64,000 bases of DNA from DASRAU01 sp036005805. GTDB lineage: Bacteria; Acidobacteriota; Polarisedimenticolia; Gp22-AA2. Positions 17,710 to 25,225 of this stretch are shown piece by piece. Location of the stretch: positions 1 to 64,000 of the forward strand of contig DASYQE010000066.1 in NCBI GenBank assembly GCA_036005805.1, in the 5' to 3' direction. Under the pieces are notes generated by a model. The model did not search any database. It was given only the letters and a program-made list of their open reading frames with translations, and was not told the DNA's origin. The number at the start of each line of letters is the position of its first letter. Position 1 is the stretch's first letter. Both the position numbers and the translations under genes were made by a program.

Positions 17710-18814
17710 CGCCGTCGAGGTCGTCGATCGCTCGGGGTTCCCGGCCCTGGAGCAGGAATGGAACGACCTCGTCGTCACGACGCGCGACGAGCCGTTCTAT
17801 CGCCATGAATTCCTGCGTGTCTGGATGAAGCACTTCAACCCGGGGAGCAGGCTGGAGGTCCTCACGACCCGGGACCGGAACGGGAAGCTGGCGGCGGCGT
17901 TTCCCCTCATGAGGACCCGGGGCTTCATCTGCGGACTCCCGGCGCGCCTGGGGACTTCGACCGGCAACTCCCACTCCTGCCGCTTCGACATGCTGGCCGA
18001 AGACGGCAGCGCCGCCGGCAGGACGTTCTTCGCCCACCTGGCGGCCGACAAGGGCTGGGACGTGCTCCGGATCGCCGATGTGCCGGACGGCGGCAACGCC
18101 TGGCATCTCTATCGCGCGGCCGAGCAGGCCGGCTTTCCGGTCGGGACCTGGGAATCCCAGAACAGCCCCTACCTGCCGCTGCCGTCCTCCTATCGGGAAC
18201 TGCAGACCGGGTTGAGCACCGGCTTCAAAGCCAATCTTCGCCGCAAGCGGCGGCGACTGGAGGCGATGGGCACGGTGCGCGTCGATCGCGTCACCGGCGG
18301 CCCCGACCTCCAGGCACGCCTGGACGAGGGCTTCGCCATCGAGCGGAGCGGCTGGAAGGGGAAGCAGGGAACCGCGATTTCACAGAGTGCGGAGACCTAC
18401 GGGTTCTATTCGGAGCTGGCCCACACCGCCGCCGCCCGCGGCTACCTGTCGCTGAGCTTCCTCATGCTCAACGGCAAATCGATCGCCTTTCATTACGGCC
18501 TCACCTATGGCGGCGTCTGCTATGTGCCGAAGCTCGGGTACGACGAGGCGTACAAGGAATGCAGCCCCGGCCTGCTGCTCATCGAGGAAGGGATCCGGGA
18601 CTGCATCGCGCGCGGGGTGAAGGGCTTCGACTTCCTCGGGCTGCCCGGAGGATGGAAGACGCGGTGGAGCCGGACCATGCGCCGGCACAACTGGCTCTAC
18701 ATCTTCCGCGACTCCCGATTCGGACAGGCCCTGAGGACGACCAAGTTCACGCTGCTGCCGGCGGCGAAGCAGGTGCTGCGGGGCTGGAGAGGACGCCGTG
18801 GAAGCGACGACTGA
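17678..18814 (+). CDS. FemAB/CelD-like GNAT acyltransferase, copy 2 of a tandem pair
   Basis: A 378-residue paralogue of the preceding gene. Aligned blocks are QEWNDLVVTTRDEPFYRHEF, GRFD versus CRFDMLAEDG, IADVPDGGNAWHLY, WESQNSPYLPLP, FKANLRRKRRRLEAMG, IERSGWKGKQGTAISQS and GFDFLGLPGGWKTRW. The two are similar from end to end, so they arose by duplication and may act on different acceptors or in succession. Start is ATG 17678 with GGAGG four bases upstream, lying inside the end of copy 1, so translation is likely coupled. Its own end overlaps the aminotransferase start by 17 bases. No signal peptide; cytoplasmic location is expected. Confidence 0.86.
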   Translation: MPAPRSSAATDAVEVVDRSGFPALEQEWNDLVVTTRDEPFYRHEFLRVWMKHFNPGSRLEVLTTRDRNGKLAAAFPLMRTRGFICGLPARLGTSTGNSHSCRFDMLAEDGSAAGRTFFAHLAADKGWDVLRIADVPDGGNAWHLYRAAEQAGFPVGTWESQNSPYLPLPSSYRELQTGLSTGFKANLRRKRRRLEAMGTVRVDRVTGGPDLQARLDEGFAIERSGWKGKQGTAISQSAETYGFYSELAHTAAARGYLSLSFLMLNGKSIAFHYGLTYGGVCYVPKLGYDEAYKECSPGLLLIEEGIRDCIARGVKGFDFLGLPGGWKTRWSRTMRRHNWLYIFRDSRFGQALRTTKFTLLPAAKQVLRGWRGRRGSDD

Positions 18815-19955
18815 ACCGACGGTTTTCGTCCCGGCGTTCCCGACGCTCGCCCCGGAGATGCTCCTGCGCCGCGCGGGACGCCGCGAGCACCCTTTCTCCT
18901 CCCCCACCGTGCGCTATTTCTACTTCGCCCGCAACGCCATCTGGCGCACCGTCAAGATGCTCGGGCTCGATCGCGGCGAGGTCCTCGTCCCCGCGTACCA
19001 TCACGGGGTCGAGATCGAATCGCTTCTCGATGCCGGCGCCCAGGTCAGGTTCTATCGTATCGGCGGCCGCTTCGAAGTGGATCTCGACGACGTGGAACGC
19101 AAGATCACCTCCAGGACCACGGCCCTCTACCTGACGCATTTCGGCGGCTTCCCGGGACCCGTGCGCGACATGAAGCGGCTGGCCGAGAAGCACGCGCTGC
19201 CCCTGATCGAAGACTGCGCCCTGGCGCTGTTCTCGCGTGACGGCGATGGGCCGCTGGGCATCACCGGCGACGTCGCCATCTTCTGCCTCTACAAGGTCCT
19301 GCCGGTCCCGCACGGGGGAGCGCTGGTCTTCAATGGTCCGGGGACGTCCGGCCTCTCCGACCTCCGGCCGCCGCCGCTGCTCTCCTGCACGTTGAGCCTC
19401 ATGTCTTCGTCCCTGCTCCGCAATGTCGCGTTGCGCGGGGGCAGGGCCGGCCGCCGCCTGCGCAGGGCCGCGCTCGGCCTGGGGAAGAGCTCACTCAAGG
19501 CGGCGAACATCACGCCGGTCCTGACCGGCACCCAGCACTTCGATCGGGCGCACCTGGGGCTGGGATTCAGCCGGCTGAGCCGGCGGATCGTGCTCGGACA
19601 GGATGCGGAGGCGATCATCGCCACGCGCCGGCGCAACTATCTCTTCCTGCTGGACCGCCTGCGCGACCTGTCCGAGCCGGTCTTCCCCACCCTGCCCGCG
19701 GGCGTGGTCCCGCTCTTCTACCCGATGCTGGTGCAGGACAATCGCGCCACCGTCGCGCGCCTGCTGGCCCGCGGCATCGAGGCGGTCGACTTCTGGCGGG
19801 ACTTTCACCCCGCCTGTCCCGCCGCCGAATTCCCGGAGGTCTCCCGGCTCCGCACGGGCATGATGGAAGTCCCCTGTCACCAGGATCTGAGCCTCGCGAC
19901 CATGGAGAAGATCGCCGCGAGCGTTCGCGACGTCCTGTCCAGCACGGACGCGTGA
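18798..19955 (+). CDS. DegT/DnrJ/EryC1-family PLP aminotransferase
   Basis: A 385-residue fold-type I PLP enzyme of the DegT/StrS family, which usually aminates keto-sugars bound to nucleotides. Recognisable are EVLVPAYHHGVEIESLLDAG (the PxY block), TTALYLTHFGGFPGP, LIEDCALALF (Asp contacting the PLP pyridine nitrogen) and FCLYKVLPVPHGGAL with the Schiff-base lysine. Start is GTG 18798, preceded by GGAGAGG and overlapping the upstream acyltransferase by 17 bases. Together with two acyltransferases this suggests formation and N-acylation of an amino group on a sugar or lipid; that pairing is inference. A membrane-active hydrophobic stretch around residues 195-215 is unusual for the family. It is convergent with the lipoprotein gene 12 bases downstream. 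Confidence 0.85.
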   Translation: MEATTEPTVFVPAFPTLAPEMLLRRAGRREHPFSSPTVRYFYFARNAIWRTVKMLGLDRGEVLVPAYHHGVEIESLLDAGAQVRFYRIGGRFEVDLDDVERKITSRTTALYLTHFGGFPGPVRDMKRLAEKHALPLIEDCALALFSRDGDGPLGITGDVAIFCLYKVLPVPHGGALVFNGPGTSGLSDLRPPPLLSCTLSLMSSSLLRNVALRGGRAGRRLRRAALGLGKSSLKAANITPVLTGTQHFDRAHLGLGFSRLSRRIVLGQDAEAIIATRRRNYLFLLDRLRDLSEPVFPTLPAGVVPLFYPMLVQDNRATVARLLARGIEAVDFWRDFHPACPAAEFPEVSRLRTGMMEVPCHQDLSLATMEKIAASVRDVLSSTDA

Positions 19956-19967
19956 GCGGGACGAGAT

Positions 19968-20645
19968 CTACTCCCTGTCGACCATTTTCAGGGGTTGATC
20001 CAGCGTGAGGGTCAGATCGGTGCCCGCGGGGATTTTCAGCTCCTTCCCCTTGGTGCCCGCGACGATCGCGGTCCCGATCCCGCCTCCCACGACGGCGCCG
20101 ATGGCGGCGTCCTTCGTGCCGCCGCCCAGGATCTTCCCGAGCAGCGCACCGCCGGCGGCGCTGCCGCCGATGATGCCGGCGGTCTTGCCGGTCGAGCTGG
20201 CCAGGCTGGTGAGGGACGCCGACAGCGGCTCGCTGTCGCCGCGGGGTGTCGTGACCCGGTCGAAGGTGAGAACGACCGACCCGCCCTTCTCCGAGATCTT
20301 CATTCCCTTGGTCCCCGGGATCACTTCGGCCACCCGCCCGCGGATGGTGCTGCCCGACGGGATGGCGACCTTGCCCCCGACCAGGGTGTCATTCGTGGTC
20401 GTGGCGGTGAGGGAGTCCCCCACCTGGCTCGTCTCGGATCCAACGGGCGTGGAGAGGGTCACGTGCACTTCCGTCCCCTGCGGGATCGTCAGCCGCGCCA
20501 CGGCGACGGCCTTGGGCGCACTCGGCGTGGGGGGCGTGGGGAGCGGCTGCGGCGACGGCTGTGCGCCGCAACCCAGCAGGCCTCCGAAGAGAACACTCGA
20601 GAGGGCGACTCCGAGGCGGATACGGCGAACGTGGAAGGGATTCAT
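19968..20645 (-). CDS. Glycine-zipper lipoprotein
   Basis: A 225-residue predicted lipoprotein. The N-terminus has basic residues, a hydrophobic core and the lipobox LLGC at residues 23-26, followed by a Pro/Ser linker. A beta-rich repeat appears twice: LTIPQGTEVHVTLSTPVGSE near residue 52 and LKIPAGTDLTLTLDQPLKMV at the C-terminus. Between them lies a glycine-zipper segment (IIGGSAAGGALLGKILGGGTKD AAIGAVVGGGIGTAI), typical of outer-membrane-associated proteins. The function is unknown. Ribosome binding site AAGGAG precedes the ATG at 20645. A TATGAT hexamer on the minus strand at 20699-20694 could be its -10 box, without a clear -35. Confidence 0.78.
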   Translation of the reverse strand: MNPFHVRRIRLGVALSSVLFGGLLGCGAQPSPQPLPTPPTPSAPKAVAVARLTIPQGTEVHVTLSTPVGSETSQVGDSLTATTTNDTLVGGKVAIPSGSTIRGRVAEVIPGTKGMKISEKGGSVVLTFDRVTTPRGDSEPLSASLTSLASSTGKTAGIIGGSAAGGALLGKILGGGTKDAAIGAVVGGGIGTAIVAGTKGKELKIPAGTDLTLTLDQPLKMVDRE

Positions 20646-20736
20646 GATCGCGCTCCTTTGGTGGCGGGCTTCCTGACATCCACGACGAAGATCATCATAC
20701 CGACTCCTGGATCGGCGCCGGCGGGCCCTGCGGGTC

Positions 20737-21141
20737 CTACACGCGGGAGTGTTCCCGCACCTTCGCCGCGATCTGGCGGTCGGTCATCTTGTCGGCCGTT
20801 TCCACCGCCACGACGCGTCCTCTCAGGCGGCCCTCCTCGAGACGACTCTGCAACTCCCCCTTCGCCTCGCCCGGACCGAAAATCAGGATCGCTTCGGCGT
20901 CCCCGAAGGCCGCGATGACTTCGTCGTAGTAGCGTTGGAGATGAACCGTGAATTCCCGCTGGCGGCGGTCATCCGCCTGGACCTTCTGCGCTTCGTAAGG
21001 GGTGGTCGAGCGGACGCCGGCGATCCGACCCGCGTGCTTCTCGACGTTCGATTCGATGACCTTCGATTCCTCCCCCTGGTCCGAGATCCTCGTCATCACG
21101 GCCTTGCGATGGTCGATCCACACGCCCACGATCGTCTTCAT
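20737..21141 (-). CDS. Conserved small protein, distant eRF1/host-attachment-like fold
   Basis: A 134-residue soluble protein. The N-terminus KTIVGVWIDHRKAVMTRI is a beta-strand with a conserved DHRKA motif; later come ADDRRQREFTVHLQRYYDEV, AILIFGPGEAKGELQSRL and ADKMTDRQIAAKVREH. The FGPGEAK segment with flanking helices recalls the C-terminal domain of eRF1/Pelota-like and BaeRF proteins, but I cannot confirm this. The ATG at 21141 has a strong AAAGGAGG six bases upstream and overlaps the stop of the beta-helix gene in an ATGA junction, so it is the third gene of a coupled operon with the methyltransferase and beta-helix genes. Confidence 0.75.
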   Translation of the reverse strand: MKTIVGVWIDHRKAVMTRISDQGEESKVIESNVEKHAGRIAGVRSTTPYEAQKVQADDRRQREFTVHLQRYYDEVIAAFGDAEAILIFGPGEAKGELQSRLEEGRLRGRVVAVETADKMTDRQIAAKVREHSRV

Positions 21142-22739
21142 CGATCCTCCTTTGCCTCGTCGTCCCTGGACAGCGCCGCGAAATCGACCCCCGCGTCCTT
21201 CCCATCGGTCGCGGCCTGCGCGTAGCGGCTCGTGGTCGCGAGACGGTAATCCCCGCGTCTGCGGTCCACGAACCCGACCTGATCGACGGATTTCGGGAAG
21301 AAGTTGCCGGGGGGATAGGCCGAAGCGCTGCCGCCCACGATGACGTTCCCGTCGAACCGCGCTCCCGGGAAGAACGCGGCGAGGGTGCTGCGGCCCGAGG
21401 CCTTCCCCGCGCCGGTCACGCCGTACTCGTTGTTCAGGACGATGTTGTCGCGGAACGAAAATCCCGCGTGGGCCGCCCCGTCCGCCGTGACGGTGTTCCC
21501 GGTGTGCAGGCAGGTGTTGTGCTCGAACACCAGGTCCGCCACGCCGTTCAGGAGCTGGAGCATCCGGCCTCCTCCTCCCCAGCGCGACCCGTCCACGTCG
21601 TCGAAGAGGTTGTTGCGGATGGCGAGGCGTCGCGTGGGGCCGCTGGGCGCGGCATCGTCCGTTCCCAGGACATTGATCCCCGACCCGGTGTGCCGCACGA
21701 TGTTGTTCGTGAACGTCACGTCCTCGACCGCGGACCACGGGGACGCGCCGTCCTGGTTCCGGACGGTGAACAGGATGGCGAACCCGGACTGCGCCTGGGC
21801 CCAGTTGTTCTCGAAGACGTTCGCATCGACGAGGACGCGGCGGGCGTTCTTCAGCTCGAAGAGGTTCTTGACGGTCCAGGCCGTCCCTTCGTAGGCGGAA
21901 TCCCCCTGCTTCCAGGACAGCGGCTTGCGCAGGAGATTGCGGCGGATCTCGATGTCGGACGGAACGAGATCCCGGATGGCCGGGTCCGCTCCTCCGAAGA
22001 GGAGATTCTCACCCGCCGCTTCCAGGGTGTTGTTGACGATCTTGAACGGGCCCGAGCCGTTCCAGCCGGCGATCGCCTGGGAGTCGGCGCCGGCCTCCTT
22101 GAAGTCCGCGAGGGTGGAGTCGACGATCGCGATGTCCCGGCCGTTGAGAGCGATGCCGCGCCGGGTGCCACGCCTGGGGTCGCCGTGCAGGTAGCAGCGG
22201 TCGACGACGATGTGGTGGGGCAGCGCTTGAAGCGACGGCTCGGACGTCCCGAGTGCGACCAGGTTGTAGAGGAACGTTCCCGCCTTCGGTTGGATCTCCA
22301 GGCCGACGAGGCGATAGTGGTGAGCGCCGGGCTCCGCGGTGATCACCGACTCACCGGCCGATTCGAGCCGGGGCATGAGGGGCGCATGCGAGGGATCGAC
22401 GCGATTCCCGGGCGCCGGGAGCCTGTCCTCGGCGCTCGTCCGGATCGTGATCCATCCGCTGCCCGTCTTCCTGGGGAGCGTGAAGGGCCCGGCGAAGGCG
22501 GCCCCGGCGTCGAGGACGATGGCGTCGCCGGGGCGCGCCTCGTCCAGGATCCTGCGCAGCTCGTCGCCGTTGTGCGCCCGATGAATGGCGCCGGTGACGG
22601 GGGGCGCCGCGACGTCCACGAAGGATCGCGGCAGGGCCGGAGCGGCAGGCTCGCCGCACCACGCCGTCCGAGCCGCCGCGGCCTGGACGAACAGGGCGGC
22701 CGCGACCACGGCGAGGAACGGCCTCGGACGCCTGGTCAC
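21138..22739 (-). CDS. Secreted right-handed beta-helix protein
   Basis: A 533-residue protein starting GTG at 22739, in a GTGA overlap with the methyltransferase stop. It has an N-terminal signal peptide (RPFLAVVAAALFVQAAAA). Residues 60-90 contain RRILDEARPGDAIVLDAG, the entry strand typical of pectate-lyase-like beta-helices, and the body carries repeated Asn-rich rungs: IEIRRNLLRKPL, VLVDANVFENNW, VTFTNNIVRHTGSGINVLG, LAIRNNLFDDV, LVFEHNTCLHTGN and FSFRDNIVLNNEYGV. It could be a polysaccharide lyase or a carbohydrate-binding surface protein; no catalytic triad can be assigned from sequence alone. It ends in an ATGA overlap with the next gene. Confidence 0.85.
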   Translation of the reverse strand: MTRRPRPFLAVVAAALFVQAAAARTAWCGEPAAPALPRSFVDVAAPPVTGAIHRAHNGDELRRILDEARPGDAIVLDAGAAFAGPFTLPRKTGSGWITIRTSAEDRLPAPGNRVDPSHAPLMPRLESAGESVITAEPGAHHYRLVGLEIQPKAGTFLYNLVALGTSEPSLQALPHHIVVDRCYLHGDPRRGTRRGIALNGRDIAIVDSTLADFKEAGADSQAIAGWNGSGPFKIVNNTLEAAGENLLFGGADPAIRDLVPSDIEIRRNLLRKPLSWKQGDSAYEGTAWTVKNLFELKNARRVLVDANVFENNWAQAQSGFAILFTVRNQDGASPWSAVEDVTFTNNIVRHTGSGINVLGTDDAAPSGPTRRLAIRNNLFDDVDGSRWGGGGRMLQLLNGVADLVFEHNTCLHTGNTVTADGAAHAGFSFRDNIVLNNEYGVTGAGKASGRSTLAAFFPGARFDGNVIVGGSASAYPPGNFFPKSVDQVGFVDRRRGDYRLATTSRYAQAATDGKDAGVDFAALSRDDEAKEDR

Positions 22740-23584
22740 GAGGCGCTCGGAGCGGGGCGCCCGTGCAGGACGCAGGTGCTCGCCAGACGCTCGAAGCCGG
22801 GGAGGGACGTGATGAGCCAGTCGAAGGTCGCCAGGGCATTCACGATGGCCCGCCGCACGATGGGAGATCGCTCGTAGTTGAATCGCACCAGGATGAGCCG
22901 ATCGAGCCGGCCCAGGACGGAAAAAGGGCGCATCACGAGGTCCGGGACGTAACGGCGGACGAGGTCCAGCTCCGCCCCGACCATGGGACGCTCTCCCGGA
23001 GTCGCCTCCGTCCGGATCGGGATCATGCGCCGGAGGCTCCGGAGCGCCGGGCTCAGGTTGATCGGTTCGGAGAAGATGAGCACGCCCTCGGGCCTGGCGC
23101 ACCGCGCCAGCCGGCTCAGGACCCGATCCAGGTCGTCGAGCACGTGATGCAGGATCCCCTCGCCCCAGACGATGTCGAATTCCCCGTCGGGCAGGGCCGC
23201 CTCCTCGACCGGGGAGCACAGGAAGCGGACCCGGTCCGCGACGCCGTTCACCTCGGCCCGCCGCCGCGCCACCTCGATCGCGCCCGGGGACACGTCGATC
23301 CCGGTGACGCGCGCCCCCATCTGCGCCAGCATCACGGAGTTCTGCCCGTCCCCGCAGCCCACGTCGAGCAGCGTCTTCCCCTCGAGAGAGCCGAGGATCC
23401 TGAACCGATACTCCTTGTTGAAGCGCTTCCTCAGAACCGGCCGCGCGTAGCGCTGCAGCGCCAGCGGATCGATCGGCAGGTGGGTCTCTTCGATCCGTCG
23501 CGCGGCGCGATCGAAGAAGGCGGCCTCCTCGCTCCAGCGCCGTTCCCGGGTCTTGGTGACGTGCGTTGCGGTCGAGGTGGTCAT
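22736..23584 (-). CDS. Class I SAM-dependent methyltransferase
   Basis: A 282-residue enzyme with the class I motif LLDVGCGDGQNSVMLAQMG (motif I, binding SAM), VTGIDVSPGAIEVARRRA (motif II with acidic ribose ligand), and FDIVWGEGILHHVLDDLDRVL (motif IV/V region) as in UbiE/Methyltransf_11 proteins. The C-terminal 80 residues are basic and partly hydrophobic and may contact a lipid or membrane. Start ATG 23584 is chosen over an upstream in-frame ATG at 23632 because AGGGGGG lies 8 bases before it. Stop overlaps the GTG of the beta-helix gene. The substrate is not evident; the operon context suggests an envelope component. Confidence 0.88.
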   Translation of the reverse strand: MTTSTATHVTKTRERRWSEEAAFFDRAARRIEETHLPIDPLALQRYARPVLRKRFNKEYRFRILGSLEGKTLLDVGCGDGQNSVMLAQMGARVTGIDVSPGAIEVARRRAEVNGVADRVRFLCSPVEEAALPDGEFDIVWGEGILHHVLDDLDRVLSRLARCARPEGVLIFSEPINLSPALRSLRRMIPIRTEATPGERPMVGAELDLVRRYVPDLVMRPFSVLGRLDRLILVRFNYERSPIVRRAIVNALATFDWLITSLPGFERLASTCVLHGRPAPSAS

Positions 23585-23811
23585 GTCCGATCCCCCCTGC
23601 GCTTCTGGATGATGGCGGCGATCCCAGGACACGAGTCTGGGACCGCGCCGCCGCCCGCCACAATCCGGCCGCGCCCTAATTCGGACTCAGGGCCCCCCTG
23701 AAGGCGGCGACCTGCACCGTTTCAGGGACGCCCCGACGCGCACGCCCGATCGAAGCGTGTTCGAATGCGCCCCTGTTACACACGTCACCTGATTGGTGAA
23801 AAGGAGAACGC
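23585..23811. other. Divergent intergenic region, methyltransferase / PRC-barrel
   Basis: A 227-base region between divergent genes must hold both promoters. It contains a short palindrome, TCAGGG and CCCTGA (23687-23692 and 23696-23701). No promoter close to the sigma-70 consensus is convincing; TTACAC near 23775 could be a -10 element of the PRC-barrel gene. I see no small coding region. Confidence 0.5.
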
Positions 23812-24192
23812 ATGCAGAACAAGAGCCTGAAGAGCACCGCAGTCTCCCCCGTCGTCTCGGCCTCGAAGATCATCGGAGAAGCGGTGATCAATCGCGACAA
23901 GGAAAACCTCGGCAAGGTTCAGGATCTGGTGATCGACACCGAGCTGGGGTCGGTGGCCTATGCCGTCCTGTCCTTCGGCGGCTTCCTGGGGATGGGGAAC
24001 AAGCTGTTCGCCATTCCCTGGCAGGCCTTCGAGTTCTCGGCCACCGAATACAAGCTCATCCTCAACGTCAACAAGGAGAAGCTCAAGAACGCCCCCGGTT
24101 TCGACCCCGAGAAGATGCCCAACTTCGCGGACAGGTCGTGGGGAGAGAGCGTGCACAGTTACTACGGGTACCGCACCGCCTGGAACAATTGA
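23812..24192 (+). CDS. PRC-barrel domain protein
   Basis: A 126-residue protein with a single PRC-barrel: SASKIIGEAVINRDKENLGKVQDLVIDTELG, then VAYAVLSFGGFLGMGNKLFAIPW and FEFSATEYKLILNVNKEKL. Stand-alone PRC-barrel proteins are common, abundant cytoplasmic proteins of stress-type gene sets, with unclear biochemical function. The tail, GESVHSYYGYRTAWNN, is aromatic. The ATG at 23812 has a good AAAGGAG seven bases upstream. A strong hairpin follows its stop codon. It opens a run of small stress-type genes (a tiny membrane peptide and a small secreted protein) on the same strand. Confidence 0.92.
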   Translation: MQNKSLKSTAVSPVVSASKIIGEAVINRDKENLGKVQDLVIDTELGSVAYAVLSFGGFLGMGNKLFAIPWQAFEFSATEYKLILNVNKEKLKNAPGFDPEKMPNFADRSWGESVHSYYGYRTAWNN

Positions 24193-24205
24193 GCACTGGT
24201 CCGGG

Positions 24206-24243
24206 GAGCGCTGTCGATCCCGAGCACCGGATCGACAGCGCTC
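24206..24243. terminator. Long perfect stem-loop downstream of the PRC-barrel gene
   Basis: The arms GAGCGCTGTCGATCC (24206-24220) and GGATCGACAGCGCTC (24229-24243) are perfect complements over 15 bases with an 8-base loop, 14 bases after the stop codon at 24192. There is no U-tract after the stem, so it may act as a stability hairpin, a rho-independent terminator of weak type, or a protein site. Confidence 0.65.
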
Positions 24244-24393
24244 TCGGGCATGCTCTCCCGCCTCCGCTTTCAGGACGCGCCCGACCGCAGATTCAGAAAG
24301 TCTCCGATTGTGACGGGGAATGCCGATCACCGAGCATGGTATCCGCCACTCGGGGGATCCGAGGAATCGCCCCCGGTGAGGAGGGAACGAGAG

Positions 24394-24477
24394 ATGAACC
24401 TGACAACAATCCTGATCATTGTCGTGGTCGTGATGCTCCTGGGCGGCGGCGGATTGTATTGGCGTGGCCGGGGCTAA
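24394..24477 (+). CDS. Tiny single-span membrane peptide (DUF3309-like)
   Basis: A 27-residue peptide beginning MNLTTILIIVVVVMLLGGGG and ending in YWRGRG. It is essentially one membrane helix with a glycine-rich turn and a basic tail, very like the N-terminal half of DUF3309 family peptides. The ribosome binding site GAGGAGG lies 10 bases before ATG 24394, and the peptide sits in a conserved-looking neighbourhood of small stress-type genes, so I consider it real. The upstream in-frame extension from 24250 has no such signals and no recognisable sequence. Confidence 0.68.
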   Translation: MNLTTILIIVVVVMLLGGGGLYWRGRG

Positions 24478-24505
24478 CCGGTCGGCATTCATGAGGGAGG
24501 CTGAC

Positions 24506-24913
24506 ATGAAACAGTTCGCGTGGGTGGCGGCACTGGTGCTGGTGTTCGGTCTGGCGGCATTCGCCAGCGAGAAAGTCGCGGCGCTCGACGGCACGAGCTG
24601 GAAGGTGGATGTCGAGCCGGACTCCATGGCGAAGGAGAAGGGCGAAAAAGCCTACAAGGAGGTCCTGACCTTCGCGGACGGGATGGTGTCCATGAACGAA
24701 GGCCAGAAGGTCGGATTCGCGTCGGCGCCCTACGATCTCGCGAAATCCGGAAACAAGGACTGGACCTTCAAGACCGAACTGTTCAGCACGTCCATGGGAC
24801 AGTCGGTCTGGACGGGGACCATTCACGAGCACAACATCGAAGGCAAGATGATCACCACCAAGAAAGATGGCGCCGTCCTGACCTACACATTCAAGGGCAA
24901 CAAGCTCGACTGA
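24506..24913 (+). CDS. Small secreted protein
   Basis: A 135-residue protein with an N-terminal signal peptide (MKQFAWVAALVLVFGLAAFA, cleavage near Ala19-Ser) and a predicted all-beta mature domain: LDGTSWKVDVEPDSMA, EVLTFADGMVSMNEGQKVG, WTFKTELFSTSMGQSVWTG, GKMITTKKDGAVLTYTFKG. The pattern of a small lipocalin-like or META-like barrel is possible. It has no catalytic motif. Start ATG 24506 has GGGAGG seven bases upstream; it begins 28 bases after the tiny membrane peptide and is probably in the same transcript. Two hairpins follow the stop codon. Confidence 0.82.
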   Translation: MKQFAWVAALVLVFGLAAFASEKVAALDGTSWKVDVEPDSMAKEKGEKAYKEVLTFADGMVSMNEGQKVGFASAPYDLAKSGNKDWTFKTELFSTSMGQSVWTGTIHEHNIEGKMITTKKDGAVLTYTFKGNKLD

Positions 24914-24916
24914 CCC

Positions 24917-24936
24917 CCGGGACCCCACGGTCCCGG
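24917..24936. terminator. Stem-loop abutting the stop codon of the secreted protein gene
   Basis: Perfect arms CCGGGACC (24917-24924) and GGTCCCGG (24929-24936) with a 4-base loop lie three bases after the TGA. No T-run follows. Confidence 0.5.
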
Positions 24937-24977
24937 ATCGTACCCCCCACTCCGCCCCACCAGGTTCCCACCCCCAG

Positions 24978-25006
24978 GGCCCTGCGCTGGCCACCAGCGC
25001 GGGGCC
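24978..25006 (+). terminator. Candidate rho-independent terminator
   Basis: Arms GGCCCTGCGCTGG (24978-24990) and CCAGCGCGGGGCC (24994-25006), complementary except at one position, with a 3-base loop and followed by TTCTCT. This is the most terminator-like structure in the window, closing the 23812-24913 gene group. Confidence 0.6.
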
Positions 25007-25225
25007 TTCTCTCGTCGCCCGTCGCGCGCCTCTCAGGGATCCTCACCCCGAGATTCAGCGGCCGCCGGATATCTCCCCGTCGCGTCCTGTGCGAACGTCC
25101 GGATCGCAATCGTGGTGGCGCGCCCCCGTCCGGGGATCGCCGAGGGTGGGCCCCTTCCCCGAGCCGGGTCCCGCCCGAGGTGCCAGGGTTGCATTCCTGC
25201 AGAGCTCCGGAGAAACCGAGACAGC

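Larger units (their letters stand above)
24914..25225. other. 312-base intergenic region with two hairpins
   Basis: No coding region is supported here. It holds two stem-loops directly after the small secreted protein gene (listed separately) and then the upstream region of the OmpA-like gene, where I find no consensus promoter. An in-frame upstream extension of the OmpA-like gene to 25112 exists but lacks signal-peptide features. Confidence 0.5.
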
